This document shows positions 24,891-37,060 of a stretch of DNA of 64,000 bases, in pieces. The stretch is from the NCBI RefSeq assembly GCF_003265705.1, contig NW_020312817.1:48787825-48851824 (forward strand), written 5' to 3'. This DNA comes from Callorhinus ursinus. Its lineage: Eukaryota > Chordata > Mammalia > Carnivora > Otariidae. The stretch's first letter is position 1. Each line of letters begins with the position of its first letter. Position numbers and translations under genes: made by a program. The notes under the pieces were generated by a model that saw only the letters and a list, made by a program, of their open reading frames with translations, was not told where the DNA came from and searched no databases.

Positions 24891-27480
24891 CATAGGAACA
24901 AATGTCTCCCACTATTTGGGGATTTGGAGGCTGCCCAACTTGGCAGTTCAGTGTAGGGTGACTTCCCCTGAACTGGTATCTCAGAAAGCTTATATTTCTT
25001 AATTTACAGGGACAACCTTAATCTGTAAAAAAAGAAAATTAATTTCTAAAATGCTAATTAGGAGTCCTAGCATGTGCCCTGTGTCAGACACATATAGCCA
25101 GGGGTCTGCTCTTCCCCAATAGCCAGCTCTGGCCCAGGGTATTTCCCTTCAGTGCATCTGCATGGGATATGGGTTTCAAAGGCCACAAGGAGCCCAGGGA
25201 GACTGACTCTGCTGCAGAAATTTCTAAAATACAAGATACTGAAAACCAACCCATAAGTTTGGGTTTTCTAGTTGCTCTAAAGCCATGTGCCACCTTAGAT
25301 AGGAGTGGTCAGTTGAACATTCAAACCTGGTTGGGGGAGTGGGGAGATGAGGGAGGGGCAAAGAAAGAAATCAGGGAAGTCTTTCCATTGTCTGTCTGGG
25401 TGGAGGGTGGGGTTACCTGCATATCTGGAGAAGGAAAGAGAGAAAAGAGATCCATAATTACCGAGCAGTTGAGGCTGAATGGTGAATCCTGTGGAAGTTC
25501 TCTGATGCCCTCCAGGCATCCTCTGTACCACATGGTGAAAGCTTAATTACTGTCACAGAGGCATATGTCTTACTTTTACAGAGATCATACATCATACCTA
25601 CTCACAAACATGAGTTTTGAAAGACTGCAGTGTTTATGTTTTTGGAATTTGTTGTCCACATTGAAAGGTTGAGATTTCACATAAAAATTTTTTTTTTCAC
25701 AGGTTTCTGACTTTCTCTGAAAAATAGGAAGATCTGACCACATTGGGTCCTAATCCTCCCCTGGCAACCTCAATGGGGCTAAGGAAGCTAGGGGAAGCAA
25801 GAGAGGCTTGTCAAGGTGCCAAGGTCCCCACCACTCCATCTGGATTCCTGGAACCACTGCTTTACATACCAGTCCACCAAGGTTTTCGGCCTTACACATG
25901 ATACTTAAAAGCTGCCTCTTGCATATGCTGATTTTTTCCTCACAAGTCATTTGAGGGGATATGATTTTGCACTCTCTTATGATGAGTTTCCTGTCTTCTA
26001 GCCACTATCCCCGTGGGAAAGGCCAGGGGGACTAAGGGCATTCCCAGGTCAGCCCTTGCCTGCCTAGTATGATGCCCATCTGTGCCTTCCCCCACTGTTC
26101 CAATAATGATTTACAGTGAGACCTCCAGTAAGGGAGACCAACTCAACCTGGTTAGCACAAGATATTCCCCATTTTTGCACTGAAAGTCCTGCTTCCTGAA
26201 AAACTCCTCAGTCCTGGACAAAGTGGGATAGTTGGTCAACCTATCTCCAGCAGGGCAAAGGGACTTTGGAATTTGGGGCTGTGGGCACTGGAAGCATACC
26301 CTTGGGGTCCTCTTGCTCTAGCTTTGGAAAGCTCAAAGGGGTGTAGAAGAAGAAATAAGCAGCCTATCATAAGAACTCATGTATGCTGGCAAGAGAGGAG
26401 CAGTTTAGGATGAACTGTGTCTTTCTCTACGAGGGGGAAAATTAGACAAATTAGACCACTTCCTATCCCTTCTCCATATATTTAATGCAGGTGGACAAGG
26501 CATTAATGGCTGGGGATGGCCAACCATCTAACTTGGCCTGGGATTTTCTGTGCCTGCCTCCTGCCTAGGTGGACACTCACTGTCTACCTGGCCTCCTGGA
26601 CCCAAGGGAGGTGGCTTCTTCTATAATCATAGGGCGGTAGAGATTTTAAAATAGTTTAAATTATCTGGGATCAAGACTCCCTTCATCACACTAATGACAG
26701 CACACTTAGACATTTGCCTTTCAAGGGTTTTCAAGATTGATTGTTTATGAAAGTGGAGATTGGCCTGTACCAGCTTATGTGATCCAGACACAGAGGTAGG
26801 CATAATACAAACCTAGACTGTGCCCATCTATGGCTTTTATTTTGTTTATGTTCTTATATTTTTTGTCAGTCAAAAAAATATGCTTTTCATGGAAAATATA
26901 AATGATTGAGACAAGTATAAAGAGAAAAATAATCCATTATTCCCCATGTAGATAAACTCGTTTCTATTGATTTTATAGACATACAATTTGTATTGTTCTT
27001 CTTTCACTTAATGGCATTTGATAAGCAAGGATGACATTAAAAAGTATTTAACAACTGAAAGAACATAGGCACAGACCCAGTGCAGGTGATGCCAATGCTT
27101 AGCTGGCTGTGGGCTGGAAGTTGCATCCTGGAGCCCCTGCTTGGCCATGGCTTTGCCCTTGGTTGCTGCACTATAGGAAGTTTTGGGGGATATGGGGAGG
27201 TTCCAGAGTCGGCAGGGGAATAAAGGTGCACTTGGGCTCTGGATAGCAACTATTAACAAATATGTAAGTTTCTCTTGTGTGCACAGGCTATTAATCATGA
27301 CCAATACCTTTAAAAATCTTTGTCAGCATCAAATATACATAGAAATATATCATAGATATAAATGTGTGTGTGTGTAATACATGTACATAGTTTTAAATTA
27401 AAAATTAAATGCTACTAAATGGCTTTTGGAAGCTACCACTCAACTGTTTTTTTCCTCCAGGTATTTATCTCTATATTTCA
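24891..27480. other. Unassigned non-coding sequence
   Basis: No gene is supported. The longest open frame (25169-25546, 125 codons) overlaps other family-free frames on the opposite strand. A stretch at 26840-27010 is AT-rich and may be an old repeat remnant. Confidence 0.45.
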
Positions 27481-27481
27481 A

Positions 27482-27493
27482 ACACACACACTC

Positions 27494-27534
<41 letters not shown>

Positions 27535-27602
27535 CACCTGTAATAACAGCAAGTCAATAAATATCTAAACATACACACACATACATATATACATATAGAG
27601 AG

Positions 27603-27641
<39 letters not shown>

Positions 27642-27647
27642 CGTGTA
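27482..27647. repeat. Facing (AC)18 and (GT)15 microsatellites
   Basis: An (AC)18 run at 27497-27532 is followed, after 72 bases, by a (GT)15 run at 27605-27634 that continues alternating as ATGTGTGCGTGT to 27646. The two arms are complementary. Confidence 0.95.
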
Positions 27648-27854
27648 GAAATTATTGCAGGTGAAGTTATTCGTTGTCCTTTGGTTATTTGTACATTCCT
27701 TTTTATTCCCACTCTTCCATCCTGTCACAATATGGTTATATGGCAGTTCTGGGGTCAATCTGTATTCAGTGGTTTTATCATTTCAACTATGCATATGTTG
27801 TTCACTGCTGAGCCAAAATGAATGCTGTGATTTCATTTCCTTTCTTAGAGAGGT

Positions 27855-28065
27855 GGGTTAGAGCCTCACAGGCTGAGTTTGAATCCCACTCTGGGACCAT
27901 AGACAAATCACTGCTCTATTTTCCTCTCAGTTTATAATGGAGAAATTAATGGTACCAACTTGCTATGGGGGTTGTAAAAATTAAAGGAGTTAACGTGTAA
28001 AAGGGCTCAGAATATTAAGTGACATATCAGGAGTACTCAATAAAATTTAGCTATAATTATTGCTC
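27855..28065 (+). mobile_element. MIR SINE fossil
   Basis: It has the MIR order GAGTTTGAATCCCACTCTGGGACC, TAGACAAATCACTGCTCTATTTTCCTC, TTAAAGGAGTTAACGTGTAAAAGGGCTCAGAA, then TACTCAATAAAATTTAGCTATAATTATT. Confidence 0.75.
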
Positions 28066-28439
28066 AACTTTTTCTTTACATTGGAGTTAATATTGTCTCA
28101 TTAAAAATTTTGCTTTTCTTTGAATCTTACTTAGTCTTTTCAAATGTTCAATGGTTCTATAAAGCACCTCTTAATAATTTTTCATACATTTTAACCTATC
28201 AGGTAGGCTCTCTGGGCTGGAGGATTTATGAAAAGTGGTGGGGATTATGGCAAACTGGGGGAGATATCCATCAAGAGCTCCTCTGTCCACCTGGTTTTGT
28301 TAAGATGCATTTCTTTTTAGACCTGCTGCACAGCTGTCTCCAGAGCTTCCCTTGACGCCATCTTGGATTTCTCTCTTCCCTCTTGTTTGAGACGCTTGCT
28401 TAGTTAGTCTTATTCTTTCCTCTTTCTCACTGTAACTTC
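28066..28439. other. Unassigned non-coding sequence
   Basis: No gene or repeat is recognised with confidence; there is one 81-codon frame without family features. Confidence 0.45.
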
Positions 28440-29035
28440 TCACTTTGGTAGAAAACATCCTCCTTCAATTTCTTAAGATTTGAGCAAGGGCAAATGTAGG
28501 CATATTTTTTGAGATTTTTGCTTGCTGAAATATGCCCTTAGTTTATTCTTCTGCTTGATTGATAGTTGACTTGATATGGAACTCTAGGTTGAAAATCATT
28601 TTACTTCAGATTTTTAAAGACATTTTGTTTTCTAGCCTCCACTGTTGCTGTTGAGAAAGTCTGCTGCCAGTCCTTTGTCTGAGACCTGAGTCCCTGTCTA
28701 GAAGCATTATACTTTCTCTTGATTTACAGAGGTTGTGAAATTTCATGATTATGTTAATGTGTTTTTCCCCCTGTTCATTGTGCTGGACACTTGTTGGACT
28801 GCACAATCTAGAAACAAATGTCTTTAGTTCTGGAAATGTCCCTGGATTTTTTTCTCCTGATCATTTCCTTTTCTACTAATTTACTTATTCTCCCTTTTGG
28901 AAACTCCTATTAGTTGGAAGTTGGCCCTCTCAAATAGACTCTCTGATCTTATCATTCTCATTTTTGTCTTTTCTTCTGCTTTCCAGGAGAAAGACTCATT
29001 TTGTCTTCTAAGTCTTTTACTGAATTTTTTTTTTC
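28440..29035 (-). mobile_element. Antisense old L1 ORF1/HAL1-type fossil
   Basis: TGGAACTCTAGGTTGAAAATCATTTT, GCCTCCACTGTTGCTGTTGAGAAAGTC and CTCCTATTAGTTGGAAG occur in the order seen when old L1 ORF1 or HAL1 is read backwards. It is heavily mutated. Confidence 0.5.
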
Positions 29036-29059
29036 TATAGCTATCAGAGTTTTAATTTC

Positions 29060-29600
29060 CAGGATGATAGCACCACTCATTAGCAGCATGATATTTCACC
29101 TTATGAACAGAATATAATTTACTTAAATCTTCTGATATTGGACACTTAGATTGCTTTCAAATTTTTTTATAGATAATGATGTAATAAGTATACCTGTACC
29201 CACATCTGTAACCACATCTCTAATGGATTCAATATAATTTTCCAAGAGTGTACTTACTGCGACAAATAATATGAATATTTTAAAGTTCCTAATACACAGG
29301 ATATTACCAAATTGCTTTCCAGCAGATAGCAGTATTATTTAATATTTGCTAGTATGATAGATAAAATTTAAACATTGATGTTTCATTTCAATTCATTTTA
29401 TTGCTGGTGAAATTAAATTGTTTCTCGGGTTTATTGTGTTTTTGTCCTTTTGTACTTATTTATTGCATTTTTAGATTTTTCAATGGAAAAATATTATATT
29501 TTGTTGGAAATATTTTTTAGGTAATGCAGTTTATTTTTATATTGTTATAATATGCCAAAAATTTAATTTTGTACAATCAAATTTATCAACATTTTTCTCA
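29060..29600 (-). mobile_element. Antisense old L1 (L1M-type) 3' region
   Basis: GATTGCTTTCAAATTTTTTTATAGATAATGATG, ACCAAATTGCTTTCCAGCAG and a following AT-rich tail match the antisense C-terminal ORF2 and 3' UTR layout of L1M elements. Confidence 0.5.
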
Positions 29601-29621
29601 GTTATATAAAAATAGTAAATA

Positions 29622-29833
29622 AGGGGTGCCTGGGTGGCTCAGTTGGTTAAGCAACTGCCTTCGGCTCAGGTCATGATCTCAGGGTCCTGGGATTAAGCCC
29701 CACATCAGGCTCCCTGCTCTGTGGGAAGCCTGCTTCTTCCTTTCCCACTCCCCCTGCTTGTGTACCCTCTCTTGCTGTCTCTCTCTCTGTCAAATAAATA
29801 AATAAAATCTATAAAAAATAAATAAATAAAAAT
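29622..29833 (+). mobile_element. Can-SINE, full length
   Basis: The head GGGGTGCCTGGGTGGCTCAG, B-box-like GGGATTAAGCCCC, CT-rich segment and (AAATA)n tail are complete. The perfect 12-base duplication AAAAATAGTAAA occurs at 29608-29619 and 29834-29845. Confidence 0.95.
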
Positions 29834-29859
29834 AAAAATAGTAAACAAAACCAAAGAAC

Positions 29860-30670
29860 AAAGACAATGAGGAAAGATTGGTTACCATAAGAACATACTA
29901 AATATTAAAAAGTAATATTCTTAATGTCTTGAAAGCATGTTCAAAGAAATGAGGGAAATTTTGCAACACTAATGGAAAATCTAGTAGAATGTAAGAAATC
30001 CCAACTTAAAGGAAAGACAAGTATTAATAAGCATCTGAAATACATGTTCAACCTCATTAGTCATCTAAGAAAAGCAAATTAAAACACAACAGTAATTTTT
30101 TCATGAAATTAGGAAAGATTAAAAAAATAAAAATATTGGCTAAAAGTGAGGTGAGATTGGTATTCTCATGCTAATGGACATGTAAATGAGTTTAACCTTC
30201 CTGAAATTAATTTTATAATATGCACCAAAAATCTTAAAAATTCCCATAGCTTCTGGAATAGTAACTACACTGTCAGAACTCTATCCTAAGTAGTCAGATG
30301 TGCGCAAACACAGCACAAAGACATTTACCACAGAATCATTTACAACCAAAAAGAAAAAGAAAAAAAGGAAATACCCTAAGCTTCCAATATCAGAGGAATG
30401 GTTCAAAAAGTTATGGTACATCCATATAATAAAATATTGTCTCACCAGTAAAAGAGCACATAAAGCTATATTACAATTAAGATCTTAACCCTTTAATATG
30501 TAGATAGGATTAATGGTATGTGTGTGTGAATAAGGACATAGATACCTAATACCTAGAGAAAGAGGCTATAATAAGTTATTACATTAAGGGCAATTTCTCT
30601 TTTTTTTTTAACATTCTAGTTTTCACATTTTCTGGAACGTGCACATAAAATGCCTGTAAAGAAAAATTGA
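29860..30670 (+). mobile_element. Old L1 (L1M-type) ORF2 C-terminal/3' UTR fossil
   Basis: TGTTCAACCTCATTAGTCATC, AAGCAAATTAAAACACAACAG and later GTTATGGTACATCCATATAATAAAATA are the sense-strand words found at the end of old L1 ORF2. Frames are destroyed. Confidence 0.55.
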
Positions 30671-30914
30671 ATGCATAACTTTCTATTTGTCTTAATGACT
30701 CTAGTAACAGATAACTTGCTGTCAGGACAATTCATCCTTCTCAAGAAGCTGATTGTTAATTTTTTTTAATTTATTTTGAAGAAAAGTAGGTTTCCTATGC
30801 TCCTAATCATTATAATTTCTGCTCCTTTAGGCCATTCAGAATGTGTTTTATATCTATTTTAGATGACAGTTGTCAGCTATTACTCCCTTCTGGAATCACA
30901 TCCTCTTAGGATTT

Positions 30915-31000
30915 AGGATTTGTTTCCTACTATAGCTTCAGTGCCTATGACAGTGCCTGATACAAACTAATTACAGGATAAATCTGTGTTAGATAAATGA
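30915..31000 (+). mobile_element. L2 3'-end fossil
   Basis: CTTCAGTGCCTATGACAGTGCCTGATACAAACTAATTACAGGATAAATCTGTGTT preserves the L2 3'-end order of 'cagtgcctagaacagtgcctg...aataaat'. Confidence 0.45.
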
Positions 31001-31249
31001 AACATAACCCAGGTCTTCCATGTCTTAAATGTGATTTTTTAGTCTCTCTCATGGTTAAACTCTTTTAGTTCTGTTTTTCAATATCCATTAAGTTGTGGCT
31101 TCTAAGAGACCAAATGTGGTCTAATATCTCTCTCTGGATAATATGTCATGAATACCCTTGGAATTGCATTAATTTCTTTGGCAGTCACATCACACTGAGG
31201 GCTAATATTGATCTTTCTGAATGCTAAAACCTCAGTGTCTTTTTATAAA

Positions 31250-32010
31250 TGTATCTGCCCATTTCTGACTGTCCACACTGCCTTTGTTCACTTGTTCTTT
31301 TTGGACCCATGTGTAATACCTTACGTGATACTTCATTAAATGAATCTTGTTAGATACAGATGCAAATGGTTTTGGATCCTGATTCTGTCTTTCATGTATT
31401 CAGGTCTCTTTGCAGTTTTATGTTGTACACAAATTCAATCAGCAAACTCTCTATTTCTTTATCTTAGCTCAGGGCAGGTTACTATGGTTATAAGAAACAT
31501 CACTCCAAGCTGAAGTTAAGCCATTTGACATTTTGGGCCAAATTCTCTTAATAAATTACAAATCCCTTTATTATCTACCCCATACTTTTTCCATTTAATC
31601 CACTAGGGTATCACAGGAGAGCATGTTATATGTCTTGCTGGGGCTTAAATATACAATTGCTGCATAGCTATGGAGGATGTAATCCAATTTATCCCCATAG
31701 TCAATCTCCCCCTCTCCAAGAATAACATATAATGGGAAAATCACATTCTAATTCCATACTGAGAAAGAGGCTATTTTCCTAATTGCTCCACAATTTGTCT
31801 AATTTGCCTAGTGGCCATCGTCTTCAGCCCTGTCTTCAGAGGAGGTAGCATTCTGCATTATTATCTCCTTTCAGCATTGTTTGCCCAATCAGCTCTCAAA
31901 AAGCTAGGGTTTTCTAGAGTGCTTTCCACAAGTTTGATTCTTTTTTCTTCTTCACATCCCAAAACTAATACAGCAGTAAGTTTCATCAGAATCACTTCCA
32001 AAATATACTA
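31250..32010 (-). mobile_element. Possible ancient CR1/L3-type LINE remnant
   Basis: GGGTATCACAGGAGAGCATGTTATATGTCTTGCTGGGGCTTAAATATA resembles, base for base in places, a deep CR1/L3-like repeat segment that I know in the form of a 'ggagactttgtcaaatgctttgctaaaatc' block. The flanking CAAATTCAATCAGCAAACTCTCTATTTCTTTATC piece is in the right place. The resemblance is weak and could be chance. Confidence 0.3.
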
Positions 32011-32685
32011 CAAATATGACCCTTGAATACCACTGTTCTGCTATGACTTTGGTTCAAACCACCTCTCTTCCCGCCTGTCATGCTCTTGTGCATTTCATCT
32101 GGTCTCTAGTGATCCCTGATGATAGGCCCTTACCTTTTGGGGAAAAGTTCCCACTGTAACTTTCAAACTTAGATTCTACCTGGAATTTTAAAATTATTAA
32201 ACATAAATGATGTTCATGTTATTAAACATAAAATTTTATAAAATGAAGCCAGCCTCTTCCCACTGGAGGAAGTACTGATCATAGCTTGATCTACCATCTA
32301 TAAAATTCTGTTAGAGGCTTGAGTCCAACTCAAATAAGTCATGGTACCTTGAAACCAAACCCACTAGGACTGTGAACATACCTACTGGACTGTTCTGAGA
32401 TGTGCCTGGCATCTACTCTCCTTTATTATTTTTAGGCCAGGTTAGCCCTAAGCAAATGTTCAGTGGCCTGGCTATGCACGGGGGGGATTGCTGGCTGGTT
32501 TGGAGCTATGTCACCTCCTAACCTTTTGTTCTGTTTGGGGGACCATCTGTTCCAACCCCACATCTAGCACAGTGTTATCTGATATATATTTTAAGCACCA
32601 GAGATCCTATTTGGGGTATTGTCTTATCCAGCATACTCTGATGCCTGGCTAAAGTTCTTTTCACCAATTCCAATGTGTTTGTGTG
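32011..32685. other. Unassigned non-coding sequence
   Basis: No gene or repeat is recognised here. Confidence 0.45.
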
Positions 32686-32689
32686 TGTT

Positions 32690-33600
32690 GCAGGGAACAG
32701 GGGTTCCCCACACCAATAAGAAATTATCTGACACCAGTCAAGTGTTCTATAATTCAACTCAGTTTGGTTAATATCTCCCTGGAGACAGCATCAGATCTCA
32801 CAGGTTAAGGGCTCAGTCCTACAAGATGGTCCCTTTGCTTCAGATGCCAATGGCAAGTCCAGATTATCACCTGTGCTTCTGACCTACTGGCTATAGATCA
32901 GAGGTTCCAACAACCACCTCCTTGGTTTCAATTAATTTGCTAGAGTGGCTTACAAAACTCAGAGTAACATTTTACTTACTAGATCACCAGTTTATTTATT
33001 TATTTTTTTAAGATTTTATTTATTTATTTGACAGGGAGAGAGACAGCGAGAGAGGGAACACAAGCAGGGGGAGTGTAAGAGGGAGAAGCAGGCTTTCCGC
33101 CGAGCAGAGAGCCCAGAGAGCTTGATGATCCCAGGACCCTGGGACCATGACCTGAGCCGAAAGCAGGCGCTTAACGACTGAGCCACCCAAGTGCCCCATC
33201 ACCAGTTTATTTTAAATGGATATAACTCGGGAGCAGCCAGATAGAAGAGAGGCATTGGACAAGGTGTGTGGGAAGGGGCGTGGAGCTTCTGAGCCCTCCC
33301 CCAGCTCACGATTCTCCCCGAATCTCCACGTGTTTACCAACCTAGAAGCTCTCTGAATCCTGTCATTTTGGAGTTTTGGTGGAAGCTTCATTACATTCAC
33401 ATGACTGATTGAATCACTGGCCAGTTGATGATCCATTCAAACTCCAGCCCCTCCCCCCAGATTGAGGGGTGGGACTGAAAGTCCTAACCATCCAATCACT
33501 GAGTTGTTTCCCATGGCAACCACCCCTTTTCATAGGTGACCTAGGGGCCTTCCAAAAGTCACCTGATTAAGATAACAAGACACTTTTATTTCTTACTACA
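32690..33600 (-). mobile_element. ERVL-type LTR fossil carrying a Can-SINE
   Basis: Antisense LTR words run in order: GTTTCAATTAATTTGCTAGAGTGGCTTACAAAACTCAG, then after the SINE CGGGAGCAGCCAGATAGAAGAG, GTTTACCAACCTAGAAGCTCTC, TGGAAGCTTCATTACATTC and GACCTAGGGGCC. I recognise this as an old endogenous-retrovirus-L solitary LTR, but am unsure of the subfamily. Only an LTR is seen; no retroviral coding sequence is present. Confidence 0.6.
32998..33197 (-). mobile_element. Can-SINE inside an LTR
   Basis: A full-length antisense Can-SINE with a perfect 15-base target-site duplication ATCACCAGTTTATTT at 32983-32997 and 33198-33212. Confidence 0.95.
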
Positions 33601-33739
33601 CCTTCAGAACAAATTCCAAAGAGTATGGCATACAAGGTTTTCCAATGTAGGTTTTCAGCCTCGCTCCTATGGAACTTTTTGCAGTGCTTCAAACGTGTCA
33701 AGCTGTTTTATGCCTTTGTTTTTATCCATATGCCTTGTG

Positions 33740-34075
33740 AGAGTTATTAGGGCTAGTCACAAATATTCTGACTCCCACTTTCTGGGAACATGGAAAAATG
33801 CCTTTCCTGCCCATTGCAAGCATGGACACATGACTTGTATTGTCCAGTGAAAGTTGAGTGGAGGTGCCATGTCACTTTCAGAGCCAGTTTGTTTTGCTGT
33901 ATTTACTTTTCTCTCCAGCAGGCAACAAGCAACTTTGGAGCCTGGTTCCTGGATGACTACCATGAACAGTGTGCTTACTAATCCATAATGAGCATACAGT
34001 ACAAAAGAGAAATAAACTTTGCCATTCTAAGCTATTAATGTTTGTTGGTTGTTTATTATAGAAATAACTCTTGCG
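33740..34075 (+). mobile_element. Old LTR/MER-like repeat
   Basis: It has the layout TTGTCCAGTGAAAGTTGAGTGGAGGTGCCATGTCAC, then GAGAAATAAACTTTGCCATTCTAAGCTATTAATG followed by a GTTTGTTGGTTG tail. This is the pattern of an old interspersed repeat with an AATAAA near its 3' end, and the family name is uncertain. Confidence 0.4.
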
Positions 34076-35685
34076 TCCTGTTATTCCTGGTACGTTTAGG
34101 AAAGTTCTATTTTCTCCAGCATTCAATGACCAGGTAGTACCCCTCTGTAAAACCTTCTCTGACTTCACTTTGTAAATAGGCACTTTCTTTTCTGAACACA
34201 TATAGCTGTTTTTCTTTCCAAGACCAATATACCTAGATAGTTGATGATTTTAGGTCCATTTGAGTGTTCCAAAAGAAAGTAAAAATAACTGTTGCTTTTT
34301 TTCTATTTACTCTAGAGTGAGAAAATGCTTCCTGCCTTTGTTTTTACTTCACAGAACAGAATGAAGTGGCAGCTTCTTTGGCAATTTCTCTTCACTGTAT
34401 AGGAAAACAAAGTTTACTGAGATGCTGAGGGTTGTCTGAAGTCCTGTTTTCAACACAAAAAAACTAGTTTAGCTGTTTTCTATCACAATACTAGGTTGCC
34501 TGAATGTCTTCCCAAACATGTCATAAGAGAAGTCACCACAGCAATACAGAGTAACAACATTAGGAGAAAGAAAACTTTGTCCCCATCATCATCTGAGACC
34601 CCTTCAGCACCCAACAGGGTCTAGGGGAGGGAATCAGAACCACCATGGATAAAACTGCTATGAAAAAGAGACAGGTTCTGGTGTGACCTACTGCATTTGA
34701 CTCCCCACAGTGGGAGATGTACTTTCTCAATACATCAAAGTATATGTCCTCATCAGTATGGGTTGGTAAATGGAAACAAATATCATCAAGAAAGCAGAGA
34801 TAGAGACAGAAAAGGAGGCAGTTTCATGACCAAGTTAGTGGTCAAGCAATGGCATCATTATTCACTTGTATATATGGTGTGAGTTTTAGGGGCATTTGGA
34901 GGCTTTCCCTGTCCCTGTTGCCTTTGTGGTGCCTAAAATCCTACCACTAAAGAGTTATTTTCTTTGGATTTTAAAGGCTTTCTGAATTTTAGGGTCCTCT
35001 ATTAACATGGAGCTTCTCTGGGAGGAGGTAAAACTTCCTCCACAAACAACATGACAGTACTGAAGACAAGCAGAAATCAAGGCTCTGTGGGAAAGGGACA
35101 AGGTTTGCCATCTGTTGGGAGGGTAAGAACACAACCCAGGTCCACTGATTTCTACTTCAATATTTAGCTTCCAGAATATTTAGATTTAATATTCAGCCTC
35201 CAGAACTAGGATCAAACTGTGTTACTGACCCAGATTCGGGCAAGTTGAGGGGAAGAGATAACCTAGGAAGAAAGAAGCAACAGCTAGATATGTAAAATAG
35301 TTATCTGAAATTAATTATCCACTAATTCAAATTAAGGTGCATTAATTTCTTCAGAGGCTGGCAAGATGCTCTATCTAGGTGGGTGAGCTAAATGAAGCTG
35401 CTCTGTGATTCATTACTGAAGTTACTGCCTATCACTTCCATTTCTCATGTGGGCTTAGCCGTAACTAAGCAGATTATGCTACTTTCTACCCAGAGGGTTG
35501 AAGTGTGCTTGTTTTATTTCTACTTAAATGCAAAGCTGAATCCAAGTCTTGTGGTGATATGATTGTCAGGGTCCTCAGTGGGAGATTTAATTCCTAAGTA
35601 CACTGGAATCTATCCAAGTTGTCCTAGTGGTGCTGAGCATAGATGGATGTGAATGGCATGACCAATTAAGGATATCAGCAATCAG
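34076..35685. other. Unassigned non-coding sequence
   Basis: No gene or repeat is recognised. The short TAAT/ATTA-rich block at 35305-35350 is noted as a finding. Confidence 0.45.
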
Positions 35686-35689
35686 TTAA

Positions 35690-35800
35690 TCAATTAAGAA
35701 GCACTAATTGAGTAACTATAGTACACTGTGTTAGCATTATGGGGACTAGAAACGTGCATAAGAACTGGACCCTGTCCTTACATTTTGTAGGAAATACTGA
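35690..35800 (-). mobile_element. L2 3'-end fossil
   Basis: AAGCACTAATTGAGTAACTATAGTACACTGTGTTAGCATTATGGGGAC and GAACTGGACCCTGTCCTTACATTTTG match the antisense L2 3' end. Confidence 0.45.
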
Positions 35801-36139
35801 AATGCCATCTTCAGTCCTATTGACCCCATCTCACTCTACCAATATTTACCACCATCTATACCTTCATTTCAGGTCCGTGATGGGCATAGTAGGCACTCTT
35901 TTCCCCGAGAGTGCTTTGGGAATTATTTGTTATGGCCAGACTACCCTGAGTGATAGCTGTGTGAGATTAAATTGGCCTTACACAACCTTCCCTTCTACCA
36001 TTGTTTGTGGACAATTCATCCAATTGGCCCTCTGCCCTAGTTCCTAGGTTTTTGTTTGTTTGTTCCTGTTTATATTATTAATGGATCCCAGCCCTGAACC
36101 CCCCTGACTGAGTGCAGTCAGTGAGAGTATCTGGTGCCC

Positions 36140-36360
36140 TTAGCCCCTTTCCCCCTTGACACTATCAACATTTAAAACAGCATAATTCTTTTTTTGTGGG
36201 TGGCTGTCCTGTGCGTTAGCAGCATTCTGGCCTCTATTCACCAGACACCATTAGAACCCACCCACTCCCCTCCCAGTTATAACAATCCAAAGAATCTCTT
36301 CCAGACATTACCAAATGTCCCTGGGGGACAAAAATCACCCTGAGCTGAGAAGCTCTGCTC
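36140..36360 (+). mobile_element. hAT-type DNA transposon fossil
   Basis: CTTTTTTTGTGGGTGGCTGTCCTGTGCGTTAGCAGCATTCTGGCCTCTA, CAGTTATAACAATCCAAAGAATCTCTTCCAGACATTACCAAATGTCCC and a final GAGCTGAGAAGCTCTGCT-like end are the order of a well-known MER-class hAT element. The first terminal repeat is lost. Confidence 0.6.
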
Positions 36361-36819
36361 TCGACCCTCCCCTATTTCTCTCCATTAACTCAGAAAGACT
36401 TCCTTGAGGTGTAAGTCCATGACTGTAATCATGAACTTCTGACCCTTTACTTTTTTTTCCCTCCCACCTATAGAATAGGCATTTAATATTTACTTTCCGA
36501 GAGCCTGAAAATGCCCATCCTGAGTCAAGAACCCCTGGAGATAGGTGTTGGCTAGAATCAGACTCAGGTTGGCATCATCTTTTAGAGTTATTCATTTGGG
36601 AATAGCTAGCTGGCTGGTCAAACTGTTACACAGGTTGGCCTGTCCATCCCTATTTTTCCACCCCCACTCCATAGGACAGACTTGTGTGCCCCCCTGACAA
36701 CTGAAAACTCTCAGTAAGCCTTGAGATAGGGCCATGCTATTAATGACAGACATAAAATCACAGGAAGGTTCCTAACACTATAAACCAGTATGTAATAAAT
36801 TCGGACTGAAAGATGACTG
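36361..36819. other. Unassigned non-coding sequence
   Basis: No gene or repeat recognised. Confidence 0.45.
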
Positions 36820-37060
36820 CCATTAACTGGGATAATTGCAGAACATTTGAAACTTGAATTGGGTTTTAAAGAAAGGGGTGATTTGAAGAAGTAAAAGTAG
36901 GAGAGAAAGGGAGCAGTTAATTCCAAATGTTTGGTGTGGGAAAAATAATATGAGCAGTGCAGAAAGTTGGGGGAAAAAAATGGTACACTTTGGAGGGCCA
37001 GTGTTACAAGGAAATGACCCAGATAGGAAGAACCCATGAAGACGCCCAGGTAAGAAAATA
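36820..37060 (-). mobile_element. L2-like remnant (weak)
   Basis: GAATTGGGTTTTAAAGAAAGGGG followed by a GGGAGCAGTTAATTCCAAATG piece and ATGAGCAGTGCAGAAAG recall the antisense L2 region 'ccttgaaggatg...ggcattccaggc...gagcaaaggc'. Weak match. Confidence 0.35.

Noticed and set aside
25169..25546. 125-codon open frame on the + strand
   Set aside because: Overlapped by several frames on the opposite strand and without any recognisable domain.
27492..27758. Open frames with Thr-His or Cys-Val repeats
   Set aside because: They are translations of the AC and GT microsatellites.
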